Source: JAAYDY01 sp964500225 (GTDB lineage: Bacteria > Planctomycetota > Phycisphaerae > FEN-1346 > JAACEH01). Taken from it: a stretch of DNA of 64,000 nucleotides. Position 1 is the stretch's first letter. Each line of letters opens with the position of its first letter. Below, in pieces: positions 33,774 through 42,504 of this stretch. A model generated the notes under the pieces. It searched no databases. It worked only from the letters and a program-made list of their open reading frames with translations, and was not told where the DNA came from. The stretch is from the NCBI GenBank assembly GCA_964500225.1, contig CAZCOA010000004.1:1-64000 (forward strand), read 5' to 3'. Both the position numbers and the translations under genes were made by a program.

Positions 33774-33801
33774 ATTGTAGCGCAGCGCCGGCGACGGTCA
33801 A
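33774..33801 (-). promoter_or_regulatory. Sigma70-type promoter of the 16-gene operon
   Basis: On the minus strand TTGACC (33801-33796) is followed by a 16-bp spacer and TACAAT (33779-33774). Transcription would start near 33766, about 34 nt before the first start codon (33732). No comparably good promoter was seen further along the run, except a lone TATAAT at 22718-22713. Confidence 0.6.
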
Positions 33802-33863
33802 GGCGCATGGCCGTGGTGGGGTGCAGCGAGTGGAGGTAATGCCGGGGAACGACATCCCTCCCT

Positions 33864-34538
33864 TCAATGTGGTCGGGATTCCTTGGCTGCCTGGTGACGG
33901 GCGATCTTGCCGCCGACCATGTAGATGACGTCCTCGGCGATGTTGGTCGCATGGTCGGCAATGCGTTCCAGGTGCCGCGACACCGCCAGGACATTCAGAC
34001 GCCCCGGAGCCAAGCGGCCCTGGCCGACAATTTCGGACCGGACGATCTCATAGACGCGACGGTTCAACTCGTCCACGCGGTCGTCTTCGTCGCACACGCG
34101 GCGTGCCAGTTCGCCGTCCATGCGGATCAGGGCGTCGATTCCCTGTTTCAGCATTGCCTGGGTGATCCGCACCATCTCGGAAATCTCCTCGGGCACCTCG
34201 CCGCACTCCTCGTCGCGGCACGAAATCGCCCGCTCCGCGATGTTCGCCGCCAGATCCCCGACGCGCTCGAGGTCGTTGTTCATCTTCAGCGCCACCACGA
34301 TGAACCGCAGATCGATCGCCACAGGCTGATGCAAGGCGAGGATTTTGAGGCATTCCTCCTCGATGTCGATTTCGAGCAAGTCGATTCGCTCGTCATCGGC
34401 AATGACCGCCGCCGCCAATTCGGTGTCTCCCGTGGCGAACGCCGTTGCCGCGCGGCTCAGGCTCTCCTCCACCATGCCGCACAAGTGCAGGAGCTTGTCC
34501 TTGAGCTTCTCGACCTCGCGTTGGAAATGGACGGTCAT
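33864..34538 (-). CDS. phoU: Phosphate transport regulator PhoU
   Basis: 224-residue all-helical protein with two PhoU repeats. Family signatures are visible, including VEESLSRAATAF, DDERIDLLEIDIEEECLKILALHQPVA split across the first repeat, RFIVVALKMNNDLERVGDLA, and a second-repeat RHLERIADHATNIAEDVIY. PhoU tunes the Pst transporter and PhoR signalling. The ATG at 34538 follows GAGGAG by 8 nt, and an upstream extension of nine codons is rejected. It is the last gene of pstSCAB-phoU. Confidence 0.95.
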   Translation of the reverse strand: MTVHFQREVEKLKDKLLHLCGMVEESLSRAATAFATGDTELAAAVIADDERIDLLEIDIEEECLKILALHQPVAIDLRFIVVALKMNNDLERVGDLAANIAERAISCRDEECGEVPEEISEMVRITQAMLKQGIDALIRMDGELARRVCDEDDRVDELNRRVYEIVRSEIVGQGRLAPGRLNVLAVSRHLERIADHATNIAEDVIYMVGGKIARHQAAKESRPH

Positions 34539-34577
34539 TTTCTTCGCTCCTCTCGCGTCCCGCACTCCGCCACGATT

Positions 34578-35441
34578 CTATCCAAACCTTCCGGTAATGT
34601 AATCCTCGGTCCGTTTCTCTTTGGGATTCGTGAACACATCGCGGGTGGAACCGAATTCGATCAGGGCCCCCTCGTAGAAGAAGGCCGTCATGTCCGACAC
34701 ACGCGCCGCTTGCTGCATGTTGTGCGTCACGATGACGATCGTGTAGTTGCCGCGGAGTTCCTCGATCAGATCCTCGATGCGGGCCGTGGATCGCGGGTCC
34801 AGGGCCGAGCACGGCTCGTCCATGAGGATCACCTCCGGCTCGACGGCCAGCGCCCGCGCCAGACACAGACGCTGTTGCTGGCCGCCCGACAGACCCACGG
34901 CATTGTCGCCGAGACGGTCCTTGACCTCGTCCCAGAGGGCTGCCGCCGTGAGGCTCTGCTCGACGATCTCCTGGAGCCGCGCGCGGTCCCGGATGCCTTG
35001 TAGCCGCGGCCCATAGGCCACATTGTCGAAAATGCTCTTGGGAAATGGATTCGGACGCTGGAACACCATGCCCACACGCGTCCTGAGGGCAACCACATCC
35101 ACCCGCGGAGCGTACACGTCCTGGCCGTCCAGGGTAAGCAACCCCTCGGCCCTGCACCCTGGAATCAGATCGTTCATGCGGTTGATCGCGCGCAGAAAGG
35201 TGCTCTTGCCGCAACCGCTCGGCCCGATGATCGCCGTGACCTGCCCCGTGGGAATGGCCAGGCATACATCCTTGACAGCCTGGCTCTGCCCGTAATAGAT
35301 GGAGAACTTTTCGGCCGTCACGTGGGCAACCGTCGATTCCTGCCCCGTGGCCGCTGCGCCGCCGGTACGCGGCACATCGGCGCGCCCGGGTCCGTCCTGC
35401 CTATTGCTGCCCATCGGTCGTTGCAGGGTGAACGTGTCCAC
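34578..35441 (-). CDS. pstB: Phosphate ABC transporter ATP-binding protein PstB
   Basis: 287-residue ATPase with Walker [10 protein letters not shown], signature [15 protein letters not shown], Walker B VILMDEP followed by CSALDP, and switch H in [13 protein letters not shown]. These, together with [10 protein letters not shown], are typical of PstB. There is a 40-residue N-terminal extension before the core ([14 protein letters not shown]). GTG 35441 is supported by AGGAGG 8 nt upstream. It lies 12 bp after pstA and 39 bp before phoU. Confidence 0.95.
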   Translation of the reverse strand: MDTFTLQRPMGSNRQDGPGRADVPRTGGAAATGQESTVAHVTAEKFSIYYGQSQAVKDVCLAIPTGQVTAIIGPSGCGKSTFLRAINRMNDLIPGCRAEGLLTLDGQDVYAPRVDVVALRTRVGMVFQRPNPFPKSIFDNVAYGPRLQGIRDRARLQEIVEQSLTAAALWDEVKDRLGDNAVGLSGGQQQRLCLARALAVEPEVILMDEPCSALDPRSTARIEDLIEELRGNYTIVIVTHNMQQAARVSDMTAFFYEGALIEFGSTRDVFTNPKEKRTEDYITGRFG

Positions 35442-35453
35442 CGGATCGTCCTC

Positions 35454-36830
35454 CTATCCCCTGAGCTTGCGCGAAATTCTGGCACGAAGCAGAATCGCCG
35501 CGACGTTCAACAAGAGCACCAGGCCCACCAGCACCAGCACCATCCCGTACTGCACGTGCCGGATTTCCTCGATGGCCTGGTTCTCCGAGCAAAGATTGTA
35601 GATGTTCCACGGCAGCGCCGGCGTCGGCTGTTGATGAAGCTCGGTTACCGACGGCACCTTGCCCAGGGCCACCGCCGCCGTGAAGATGATCGGCGCTGTC
35701 TCCCCTGCGGCCCGACCCATGCTGATGATGATCCCCGTAAGAATGCCCGGCAGCGCCGCAGGCAGAATCACCGTGACTACGGTACGCCACCGCGTTGCTC
35801 CAAGGCTCAGCGCCGCCTCCTTGTACGAGTGCGGCACGGCCCGGATCGCCTCCTCCGCCGCCCGGATGATCGTCGGCAGCACCAGCAGCGCCAGTGTCAT
35901 CGAGCCCGCCAACACGGTCTTACCGCGAGAGATCCCGAGCACTTGGTTGAACAAGTGCAGGCCGAACAGCGTGTTCAGGAAGAATGCCAGACCGAACAGC
36001 CCGAAGACAATGCTCGGAACGCCGGCCAACGTGCTGACGAATGTTCGGAGCATGCTGACCACGCGGCTGCTGCCGGCGTATTCGACAAGGTAAATCGCCG
36101 TCACGACGCCCATGGGCACGGCAAAGAGCATCGCCCCGACGGTCAGGTAGATCGTTCCAAGCAATGCGGGCCAGATGCCGCCGAAAATGCTGGCATCCAC
36201 CGGCTCGTCGGTCAGAAACCGCCAGTTCAGCGTCCATTTGGGCCGCAACATCGCCTCGGCATGGGCCGGCAGGTAGTCGAAAAGCTTTTCGAGTTTTGTG
36301 CCTCGGAACTTCTCGACGCGCGGCGTCCGAACCTTCTTGCCCAACTGCGTTGGGTCGCTGTAATCGTAGTCTTCGATGGTCAGCAGGCGGTCGATGGTCA
36401 CCTCGGCGCGGTCCCACCGCGGCTTGCCATAGCGGCTGCGAGGCATTACCGGACGAGGCTCGCCCGGGAATGGTCCCAACAACTCCCGAAGCAGCCCTTC
36501 GACGGCCTTCAACTGGCCTTGCAGGTCGCGTTTTCTGCGGCCGCTCATCTGATCTATCTCGGCCCGAAACTCTGCGATCATGTCGTAAACAGGCTGGCGC
36601 GCCTTGGCCGCCTCGGCCACTTCCGCTTTCAGCGCGGCCTCGTCGCCGCGGCCGAAGACATCGAACGTGAACCGCCGATTCTCGACCGTCTCGCGGAAAA
36701 CAAACGCCCCGGCGCCGCGGATGATAATGGGCGTCAGCAGCACCGCCAGCGCAACGGCCATCAGTAGCACGGAGAAAATACCGAGCGAGGTAAAACCGCG
36801 GTCGAGGATCTTGCGTGACGACAGGTCCAT
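35454..36830 (-). CDS. pstA: Phosphate ABC transporter permease PstA with large extracytoplasmic insertion
   Basis: 458-residue permease. The C-terminal 270 residues are a normal PstA core with the ABC-permease loop EAALSLGATRWRTV and GRAAGETAPIIF. Between the first helix (about 17-38) and the core there is an extra region of roughly 160 residues (about 45-205), rich in charged helix-forming sequence such as EAALKAEVAEAAKARQ. E. coli PstA is about 296 residues, so this insertion accounts for the difference. By topology the insertion lies outside the cytoplasm. It follows pstC by 8 bp. Confidence 0.92.
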   Translation of the reverse strand: MDLSSRKILDRGFTSLGIFSVLLMAVALAVLLTPIIIRGAGAFVFRETVENRRFTFDVFGRGDEAALKAEVAEAAKARQPVYDMIAEFRAEIDQMSGRRKRDLQGQLKAVEGLLRELLGPFPGEPRPVMPRSRYGKPRWDRAEVTIDRLLTIEDYDYSDPTQLGKKVRTPRVEKFRGTKLEKLFDYLPAHAEAMLRPKWTLNWRFLTDEPVDASIFGGIWPALLGTIYLTVGAMLFAVPMGVVTAIYLVEYAGSSRVVSMLRTFVSTLAGVPSIVFGLFGLAFFLNTLFGLHLFNQVLGISRGKTVLAGSMTLALLVLPTIIRAAEEAIRAVPHSYKEAALSLGATRWRTVVTVILPAALPGILTGIIISMGRAAGETAPIIFTAAVALGKVPSVTELHQQPTPALPWNIYNLCSENQAIEEIRHVQYGMVLVLVGLVLLLNVAAILLRARISRKLRG

Positions 36831-36838
36831 GTTTGGTC

Positions 36839-38056
36839 TTACTTGGCCAGTCTGCCCATTCTTTTATGAGTGCGCCGCACGAACCATTCGGCCGCAAAAT
36901 TGCACAGGAACGACACGATCAACAGGCACAGGGCCATGGCAAAAAGCGAATGATAATGGGCGGCGCCGTACGTCTGGTCCGTCTCGCCCATTTCCCCGGC
37001 AATCGTGGCCGTCAGAGTCCGCACGGGCTCGAGAATGTTGTACCACGGACTGGGGATTTTGGCGGAATTGCCCGCCGCCATCCACACCACCATGGTTTCG
37101 CCGAAAGCTCTCATAATGCCCAGGATCGCCGCCGCAAACAGGCCACTGCCGGCCGCCGGCATGACCACCCTGACCAGCGTCTCCGCCCGTGTGGCGCCGA
37201 GGGCGTAGCTGCCTTCGCGAAGTTCACGTCCAGCGGCCGTCAGCGCATCTTCCGATACGCTCACCACCGTCGGAAGCGCCATGATGCCGAGAATCAGCGA
37301 CACGTTCAACGCGTTGGTGCCGCTTACAATGACCAGCGACGAAAGCTTTCCGCCGAGGTACATCAGAAGCGCTAGCTGAATGCCCGCCACGACGGCTGCC
37401 ACAACCCACCGAGCAGCCTTCCTGGCAACGCCTTGAAACCTCGACGTAAGAATGTCCGAAGACACCAACGTGACGATCATCGCCACCGGTACGCCGACCA
37501 CCCAGAGCGCGCCGGCGAGCACATGGCCACCGTGGTTCTGAAACAAGGGCGTCAGGATCACCAGGGCAAAGAAACCGAAGGCCACCGAGGGAATAGCGGC
37601 CAGGACCTCGATGATCGGCTTGACGACCTGCCGTATCGAGAATGGAAGTACGTCGCTCAGACAGACCGCCGCAACGATGCCCAGCGGAACGGCGAACATC
37701 GCGGCACAGATCGTCACCAAGGCGTGATCGACGATGATAGCCAGAGCCCCGAACTCCGGGTTCTCGACGGATGCGGGATGCCAGTGAGGACTTGTGAAGA
37801 ACTCGCTGAACCCGCGAAGCCGGAAGAACGGGACGGCATCGCGAATGATGAAAGCGAAGATGAACAGGACGGCCAGCAGGCTGCTGGAGGCAATGACAAA
37901 TAGCAGGCCGTGCCCGAGCCGGCCCAGGACGCCTCGAATGAGGCTCTGGCGACGACTCAGGCACAGCCTTTTCTCCGTTTGACGCCGGACGCGACGACCT
38001 GTGGGACTCTCTGCATCCATCCTCGCTCTGTCCAGGCTCTGCGACATCCGACCCAC
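36839..38056 (-). CDS. pstC: Phosphate ABC transporter permease PstC
   Basis: Inner-membrane permease subunit of the high-affinity phosphate transporter. A cytoplasmic N-terminal stretch of about 45 residues precedes six helices. The permease loop is REGSYALGATRAETL and a FGETMVVWMAAGN segment follows, both typical of PstC. The long periplasmic loop near DAVPFFRLRGFSEFF matches the family. Start choice is uncertain: GTG 38056, ATG 38047 and ATG 38020 are all possible, none with an ideal ribosome-binding site. It begins 28 bp after the pstS stop. Confidence 0.93.
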   Translation of the reverse strand: MGRMSQSLDRARMDAESPTGRRVRRQTEKRLCLSRRQSLIRGVLGRLGHGLLFVIASSSLLAVLFIFAFIIRDAVPFFRLRGFSEFFTSPHWHPASVENPEFGALAIIVDHALVTICAAMFAVPLGIVAAVCLSDVLPFSIRQVVKPIIEVLAAIPSVAFGFFALVILTPLFQNHGGHVLAGALWVVGVPVAMIVTLVSSDILTSRFQGVARKAARWVVAAVVAGIQLALLMYLGGKLSSLVIVSGTNALNVSLILGIMALPTVVSVSEDALTAAGRELREGSYALGATRAETLVRVVMPAAGSGLFAAAILGIMRAFGETMVVWMAAGNSAKIPSPWYNILEPVRTLTATIAGEMGETDQTYGAAHYHSLFAMALCLLIVSFLCNFAAEWFVRRTHKRMGRLAK

Positions 38057-38084
38057 CCGCCCCTGTCACTGTAGGGCGCTCACA

Positions 38085-38960
38085 CTAGTACTTCGTCACC
38101 GGAACATAACCGATCTTCTCGATGATCTCCTGTCCTTTACGGCTCAGGTGCAGGGTCACGAAGGCGTGTATATGGCTGCCAAGAGCCGGGTAACCGTTAG
38201 TGAACAGGAACAGCGGCCGCGCCACCGGGTACCGCCCCGAGGAGACGGTGTTGTTGTCCGGATACACGCCGTCGATTTCCAACGCCCGGATGGAATCGTC
38301 CAGGAAACCCAGGCCGACGTAGCCAATGGCCGACACCGTGGACTTGATCCGCTCGCGCATCGCAGCCTGTGCTCCCACGTACTCGGTGTCCGCGGCCAGT
38401 TTGTCATTCTTCATGACCAGCCCTTCGAAGGTCTCGTACGTGCCGCTGCTCGTGTCGCGGCTGATGCGGACGATCTTCAGGTCGGGGCCGCCCAGTTCGC
38501 TCCAATTGTTGATCGCCCCCGTGTAGATGTCATGCACCTGTTTTAGCGTCAATCCGCGGCCGGCAATCGGATTGCTCGGGTGTACGACAATCGCGATGCC
38601 GTCCATGGCCACCACGTGGGCAACGGGGAAAACGCCCTTGTCGGTGGCCGCCTTGAACTCGGCGTCCTTCATAAAACGCGACATCGACGCGATATCGCAA
38701 CTGCCGGCAATCAGGGCTTTGGCTCCGTTGCCGCTACCCGACTCGCTCACACTGATCGTCACGCCCGGATTGACCGACATGTAGTACTCGGCGAACGCCT
38801 TGGCAATCGGCCCGACCGTCGTGGACCCGTCGATGACGATCTTCGTGTTGCCCTTGGCTTCGTCGGCCGCCACCGTCCTCACGACGAATGCGGCCTCCAC
38901 GGCCAACACGGCCGCTAGAACCGCTACCGCCATCTTCGACACGTTCCTGCGTCCTATCAT
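38085..38960 (-). CDS. pstS: Phosphate-binding protein PstS
   Basis: 291-residue periplasmic phosphate-binding protein. A signal peptide (VAVLAAVLAVEAAFVVRTVAADEA) precedes the mature part, which has IDGSTTVGPIAKAFAEYY, SESGSGNGAKALIAG, the phosphate-loop RDTSSGTYETFE and IGYVGLGF. The ATG at 38960 follows GGAG by 6 nt; 13 upstream in-frame codons are rejected. It is the promoter-proximal gene of pstSCAB-phoU and lies just downstream of a strong Pho-box-like repeat. Confidence 0.95.
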   Translation of the reverse strand: MIGRRNVSKMAVAVLAAVLAVEAAFVVRTVAADEAKGNTKIVIDGSTTVGPIAKAFAEYYMSVNPGVTISVSESGSGNGAKALIAGSCDIASMSRFMKDAEFKAATDKGVFPVAHVVAMDGIAIVVHPSNPIAGRGLTLKQVHDIYTGAINNWSELGGPDLKIVRISRDTSSGTYETFEGLVMKNDKLAADTEYVGAQAAMRERIKSTVSAIGYVGLGFLDDSIRALEIDGVYPDNNTVSSGRYPVARPLFLFTNGYPALGSHIHAFVTLHLSRKGQEIIEKIGYVPVTKY

Positions 38961-38984
38961 GGCACACTCCTTTTCTCTGTCTGA

Positions 38985-39037
38985 ATTGTACGGCTTCATA
39001 GTTATCGTTCGTTAACGTCACGTTAGGAATCGGTTAA
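38985..39037 (-). promoter_or_regulatory. Pho box and -10 element of the pst operon
   Basis: On the coding (minus) strand four TAAC units occur with spacings of 11, 11 and 10 bp, ending at 39001. The plus-strand GTTA copies start at 39001, 39011, 39022 and 39033. Ten bases downstream is TACAAT (38990-38985), a good -10. Direct repeats of TTAAC-like units on an 11-bp period just upstream of a -10 are the arrangement of PhoP/PhoB boxes, and phoB lies in the window. Confidence 0.7.
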
Positions 39038-39051
39038 TCTCATAACCCGCC

Positions 39052-40446
39052 TCAGAACTTGACCATCAGGTCCAGTTGCAGACGGTGATAAAAATCGTTG
39101 CCCGTGCCGTGGGTGTGAATGTCCTGCTTGTCGCAGAAGAACGTCGCGCCCACCGTGACATTCTTTGACAAACAGTACGCCAGACTCACCTTGTGCCCCT
39201 TGGCGTCCGTGCCGCCGCCGGCAAAATCGGCATCGGTCAGGGCCGCAAGAACCGCGTCAGGCTCCAGGTCGCGATAGTCGTAGCTCACCTGCCACTGCCC
39301 CGGCTTGGAAGCCTTGCCCACCTGGAAGCCCACCATCCAGCCGAAGTTGTTCTCGTCGGCGAACAGCGTCGGAGCCACCTGACCCGGCCTCACCGGCTGG
39401 CGGTTCGGACTCTCCGCCTCGGAGTTGACGGCAAGATCCGCATAGATCTTCACCGGCAGCTTGGCCACCGGGAAGCCCACCTCGACGAACGGGTTCCAGA
39501 TGTCGTAGTCCATGCCGTAACGGTTGTTCAAGCGACGAGCGATATCGCCCGTATTACCGGCGAGCCCAGCAAACGGCTCCACGGGATACCCTTCGACGTT
39601 GCCGTAGTTGTAGTAGGACACGCCGGACCGCACATAGACATCCTTGGCGATCTGCGGCAGATCCAGTTGGGCATACACCTGCCCGGCCCACAGACTTCCG
39701 TCGTTGATGCTGTTCTGGAGGGCGTCGAAATTGCGTTCATCGACCCAGAAACCGCCGCCGTTGAAGAACACGGTCAGGTTCTCCATCGCCTTGACACTAT
39801 AGTTGAAGGCGATACCCTCAGGATTCACGTCGCTGTCGAAAATCAGGTCGCTGCCGCCGGCCTTGTAGAACGGGAACTTCATTCTGCCGAACGTCACCTC
39901 CAGGTCCTTGACCTGCTTCGGCCGGTACCTGGCGTACATCAGATCCCACCACACCTGCTTCTGCGCGAACCAGTTGTCCAGCGTCTGGTTCGTCGAGGTC
40001 GGCTCGCCGCCGCCGGTGGCAATCTGCACGCCGACATCCCACTCGTCGTTGACCTCGGCAAACGCCCCAACCCGTGTCCGAACACGATGCCGCACGCGGG
40101 GCCGACGACGATCATTGACCGTTCCGTCGTTGATCCATTCGTGACGGTAGCGAAAATCGCCCTTGAGAGACCACTTGTTGAACCACGAGTCGGCCGTGGC
40201 ACGTGCCACCTCTTCCTTGACCAACTCCGCCAGCCGTGTCCGGTCGGCATCCGACAGGCTGCCGCCCGACTCCGCTTGCACCTTCTGCTTCAGTTCCCCG
40301 ATCTCCTTCTGCTGATACTGGATGATCCGGTGCAACTCCTCGATCTGCTTCTGTACGTCCTGCTGTTCCGCCAAGGCGACCGATGCTGCCGCAAGGCACA
40401 CTATCATTGCCGTTCCAACAGCCGTCACAGTCCCACACTTGACCAT
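39052..40446 (-). CDS. Outer-membrane porin, OprP/OprO (phosphate-selective) type
   Basis: 464-residue predicted outer-membrane beta-barrel. A signal peptide (TAMIVCLAAASVALAEQQ) is followed by a short coiled coil (IEELHRIIQYQQKEIGELKQKV) as in many trimeric porins. A barrel then follows with alternating strands and a C-terminal aromatic-type end, LQLDLMVKF. The sequence resembles the putative-porin/OprP families. Location next to pst and phoBR, and a Pho-like repeat upstream, support a phosphate-uptake role; anion selectivity is not provable here. ATG 40446 is chosen because AAAGGAG precedes it. Confidence 0.8.
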   Translation of the reverse strand: MVKCGTVTAVGTAMIVCLAAASVALAEQQDVQKQIEELHRIIQYQQKEIGELKQKVQAESGGSLSDADRTRLAELVKEEVARATADSWFNKWSLKGDFRYRHEWINDGTVNDRRRPRVRHRVRTRVGAFAEVNDEWDVGVQIATGGGEPTSTNQTLDNWFAQKQVWWDLMYARYRPKQVKDLEVTFGRMKFPFYKAGGSDLIFDSDVNPEGIAFNYSVKAMENLTVFFNGGGFWVDERNFDALQNSINDGSLWAGQVYAQLDLPQIAKDVYVRSGVSYYNYGNVEGYPVEPFAGLAGNTGDIARRLNNRYGMDYDIWNPFVEVGFPVAKLPVKIYADLAVNSEAESPNRQPVRPGQVAPTLFADENNFGWMVGFQVGKASKPGQWQVSYDYRDLEPDAVLAALTDADFAGGGTDAKGHKVSLAYCLSKNVTVGATFFCDKQDIHTHGTGNDFYHRLQLDLMVKF

Positions 40447-40592
40447 GCATTCTCCTTTCATTTCAGACCGTCTATGTCCTAGTAAGGCCTCACGCCCGCT
40501 CGGCACACCGGCTATGCTCGGAGCAATACCTCCCCCGAACACATCCTTGACTTCACTCGGTTCAAAATAGATTGGCACTATGAGCTTGGCGC

Positions 40593-40618
40593 AAACACAA
40601 GATTAATTGTGCGCTAAC
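40593..40618 (+). promoter_or_regulatory. Pho-box-like repeat upstream of the porin gene
   Basis: On the plus strand AAAC (40593-40596), TAAT (40604-40607) and TAAC (40615-40618) occur at exact 11-bp steps, matching the unit seen upstream of pstS but in the opposite orientation to the porin gene. On the minus strand this reads as GTGTTAGCGC and GTGTTTGCGC spaced by 22 bp. PhoB-family boxes can work in either orientation, so control of the porin is plausible. Confidence 0.45.
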
Positions 40619-40647
40619 ACAGCCCCCCGGGGCGACGGTCCAGACGC

Positions 40648-42501
40648 CTATGAATTGCGAGCTGACTCGCCAGGGCCTTGTGTGCCGCATTCTCGTCTCA
40701 GTTCGACATTTCCGCCTATGGGCAAATGAAGCGTAAAAACGGATCCCTTGCGAGGCGTGCTCTGAACGCTCACGCGACCGCCGTGCGCTTGAAGAATGTG
40801 CTTCACAATGGCCAGCCCGAGGCCGGTTCCGCCGAGCTTGCGGCTGCGGGCCTTGTCCACACAGAAGAACCGCTCGAAGATGCGCGGCAAATACTCCGCG
40901 GGGATGCCGCACCCGTGGTCCTGTACCACGACACGGGCCTCTTTCTCGTCGCACTCGACCACGACCCGAACCTGGCTGCCCGGCTCGCTGTACCGGATCG
41001 CATTGTCGAGCAGATTGCGAACGGCTTGCTCCACCAGATGGCTGTTGATTGTCGCCTCGATATCTTCCGGACAGACCACCTCGATGCTGATCCGGGCCTC
41101 GGCGGCCTTCGCGCGGCAACTGGCCACCGCGGCCTGCACCGGCTCGGACAGGCTGGTTCGCGTCATGGCAACCCGGCCGCGCTCCGCGTCCTGCTCAATC
41201 GCCGACAGGCTTAGGAGGTCGTCCACGATGGCGTTCAGCCGCTCGGCCTGGCGGGCGATGATTGACAGAAAGTGACGCGCCGTTGGGCCGTCCTCAATCG
41301 CCCCCTCGGTGAGCGTCTCGACGAAGCCTTGAATCGACGTGATCGGCGTCTTCAACTCGTGACTGACGTTGGCTACGAAGTCGCTGCGCATCCGCTCCAG
41401 CCGCCGCAGTTGCGTCACGTCGCGCAGCACTACCAGGGTGCCGCAATGCATACCTTGTTCATCGTGCATAGCACTGCTATGCACCTGAAGCTGAAGGTTG
41501 CCGCCCTCGCGGCGAAGCGAAAGCTCTTCGTCCACCTCGCGTTGGGCTTCTCGCGCACGCGTCACAAACTCGTACATGTCGGGGTTGCGCACCACCTCGC
41601 TCACGGGACGCCCGGCAACGACGGCAGCATCCACGCCCAGCATCTCCGCAGCGGCCCGATTCATGCTCATCACACGCCCGCGATCGTCGATCGCTAGCAC
41701 CCCTTCGGTCATGCTGGACAATACGGCTGCCAGCTCGCGCTGCTGCCGGGTGATCGTCTTGATCCGGCGGTCGAGTTGCCGGGCCATGCTGTTCAACGCC
41801 GCCGCCAGGCCGCCAATCTCCTCCGTGTCGGACACGGGCAGCTTTCGCTCGAAATCGCCTTGGGCAAACCGCTCGGCCCCCTGCCTCATCTCGACAAGCG
41901 GCCGGGCCAGACGACGGGAAATCAGTAGCGCCATCACTCCAGTCAGGGCGACAACCACCACGGCGCCGCTTAGAATCCGCAGTCCGATATCACGTGTCGC
42001 CTTCTTGATTTCCGTCAGGGCCAGACTCGTTCGCAGCGCGCCTACGATCCGGCCGTCGGCCTCCAACGGCACGGCCACATACATCATCCGGATCCCCAGC
42101 GTCGGGCTCTCACGCTGGCGTGATTCCACACGCCCGGCCAGTGCCGAGCGGACCTCTGGCCGCGTGCTGTGATCATCCATCACGGCCGGATCTTCCTTGG
42201 AATCCCCGACCACCACGCCGTCTGGGGTCACCACGGTAAACCGAGTAGCCGTGTCTCGCCCCCATGCCTTGCACAATGGGTCGATCACGGCTCGCTTCCC
42301 AGCGGCATCCCCACCCGCCGTCAGGCCGGCAATGACCTGCGACCGCACCAGATGCGCTTTCTCCAGCAGCTCGCGCTCCTTCAGCGGATAGTAGAGAACG
42401 TCGAACCAGCCCAGAGCGTTGCCGCCCACAGCCAGCGTGCAGATCAGAATAACCAGCAGATAGCTGATATAGAGCTGCGTCAACAGCCGCTTGGTCGGCA
42501 T
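40648..42501 (-). CDS. phoR: Phosphate-regulon sensor histidine kinase PhoR
   Basis: 617-residue membrane kinase. There are two membrane helices (about 8-28 and 165-185) around a periplasmic sensor domain. HAMP (about 187-240) follows with RRLARPLVEMRQGAERFA. A PAS domain (about 245-350) comes next. HisKA has the phospho-acceptor His in VSHELKTPITSIQG (about residue 380), and HATPase_c shows N, G1 and G2 boxes (NLLDNAIRYSEPG, DHGCGIP, GGTGLGLAIVKHIL). It follows phoB by 3 bp. Together they sense phosphate limitation and activate the pst genes. Confidence 0.92.
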   Translation of the reverse strand: MPTKRLLTQLYISYLLVILICTLAVGGNALGWFDVLYYPLKERELLEKAHLVRSQVIAGLTAGGDAAGKRAVIDPLCKAWGRDTATRFTVVTPDGVVVGDSKEDPAVMDDHSTRPEVRSALAGRVESRQRESPTLGIRMMYVAVPLEADGRIVGALRTSLALTEIKKATRDIGLRILSGAVVVVALTGVMALLISRRLARPLVEMRQGAERFAQGDFERKLPVSDTEEIGGLAAALNSMARQLDRRIKTITRQQRELAAVLSSMTEGVLAIDDRGRVMSMNRAAAEMLGVDAAVVAGRPVSEVVRNPDMYEFVTRAREAQREVDEELSLRREGGNLQLQVHSSAMHDEQGMHCGTLVVLRDVTQLRRLERMRSDFVANVSHELKTPITSIQGFVETLTEGAIEDGPTARHFLSIIARQAERLNAIVDDLLSLSAIEQDAERGRVAMTRTSLSEPVQAAVASCRAKAAEARISIEVVCPEDIEATINSHLVEQAVRNLLDNAIRYSEPGSQVRVVVECDEKEARVVVQDHGCGIPAEYLPRIFERFFCVDKARSRKLGGTGLGLAIVKHILQAHGGRVSVQSTPRKGSVFTLHLPIGGNVELRRECGTQGPGESARNS

Positions 42502-42504
42502 CGC

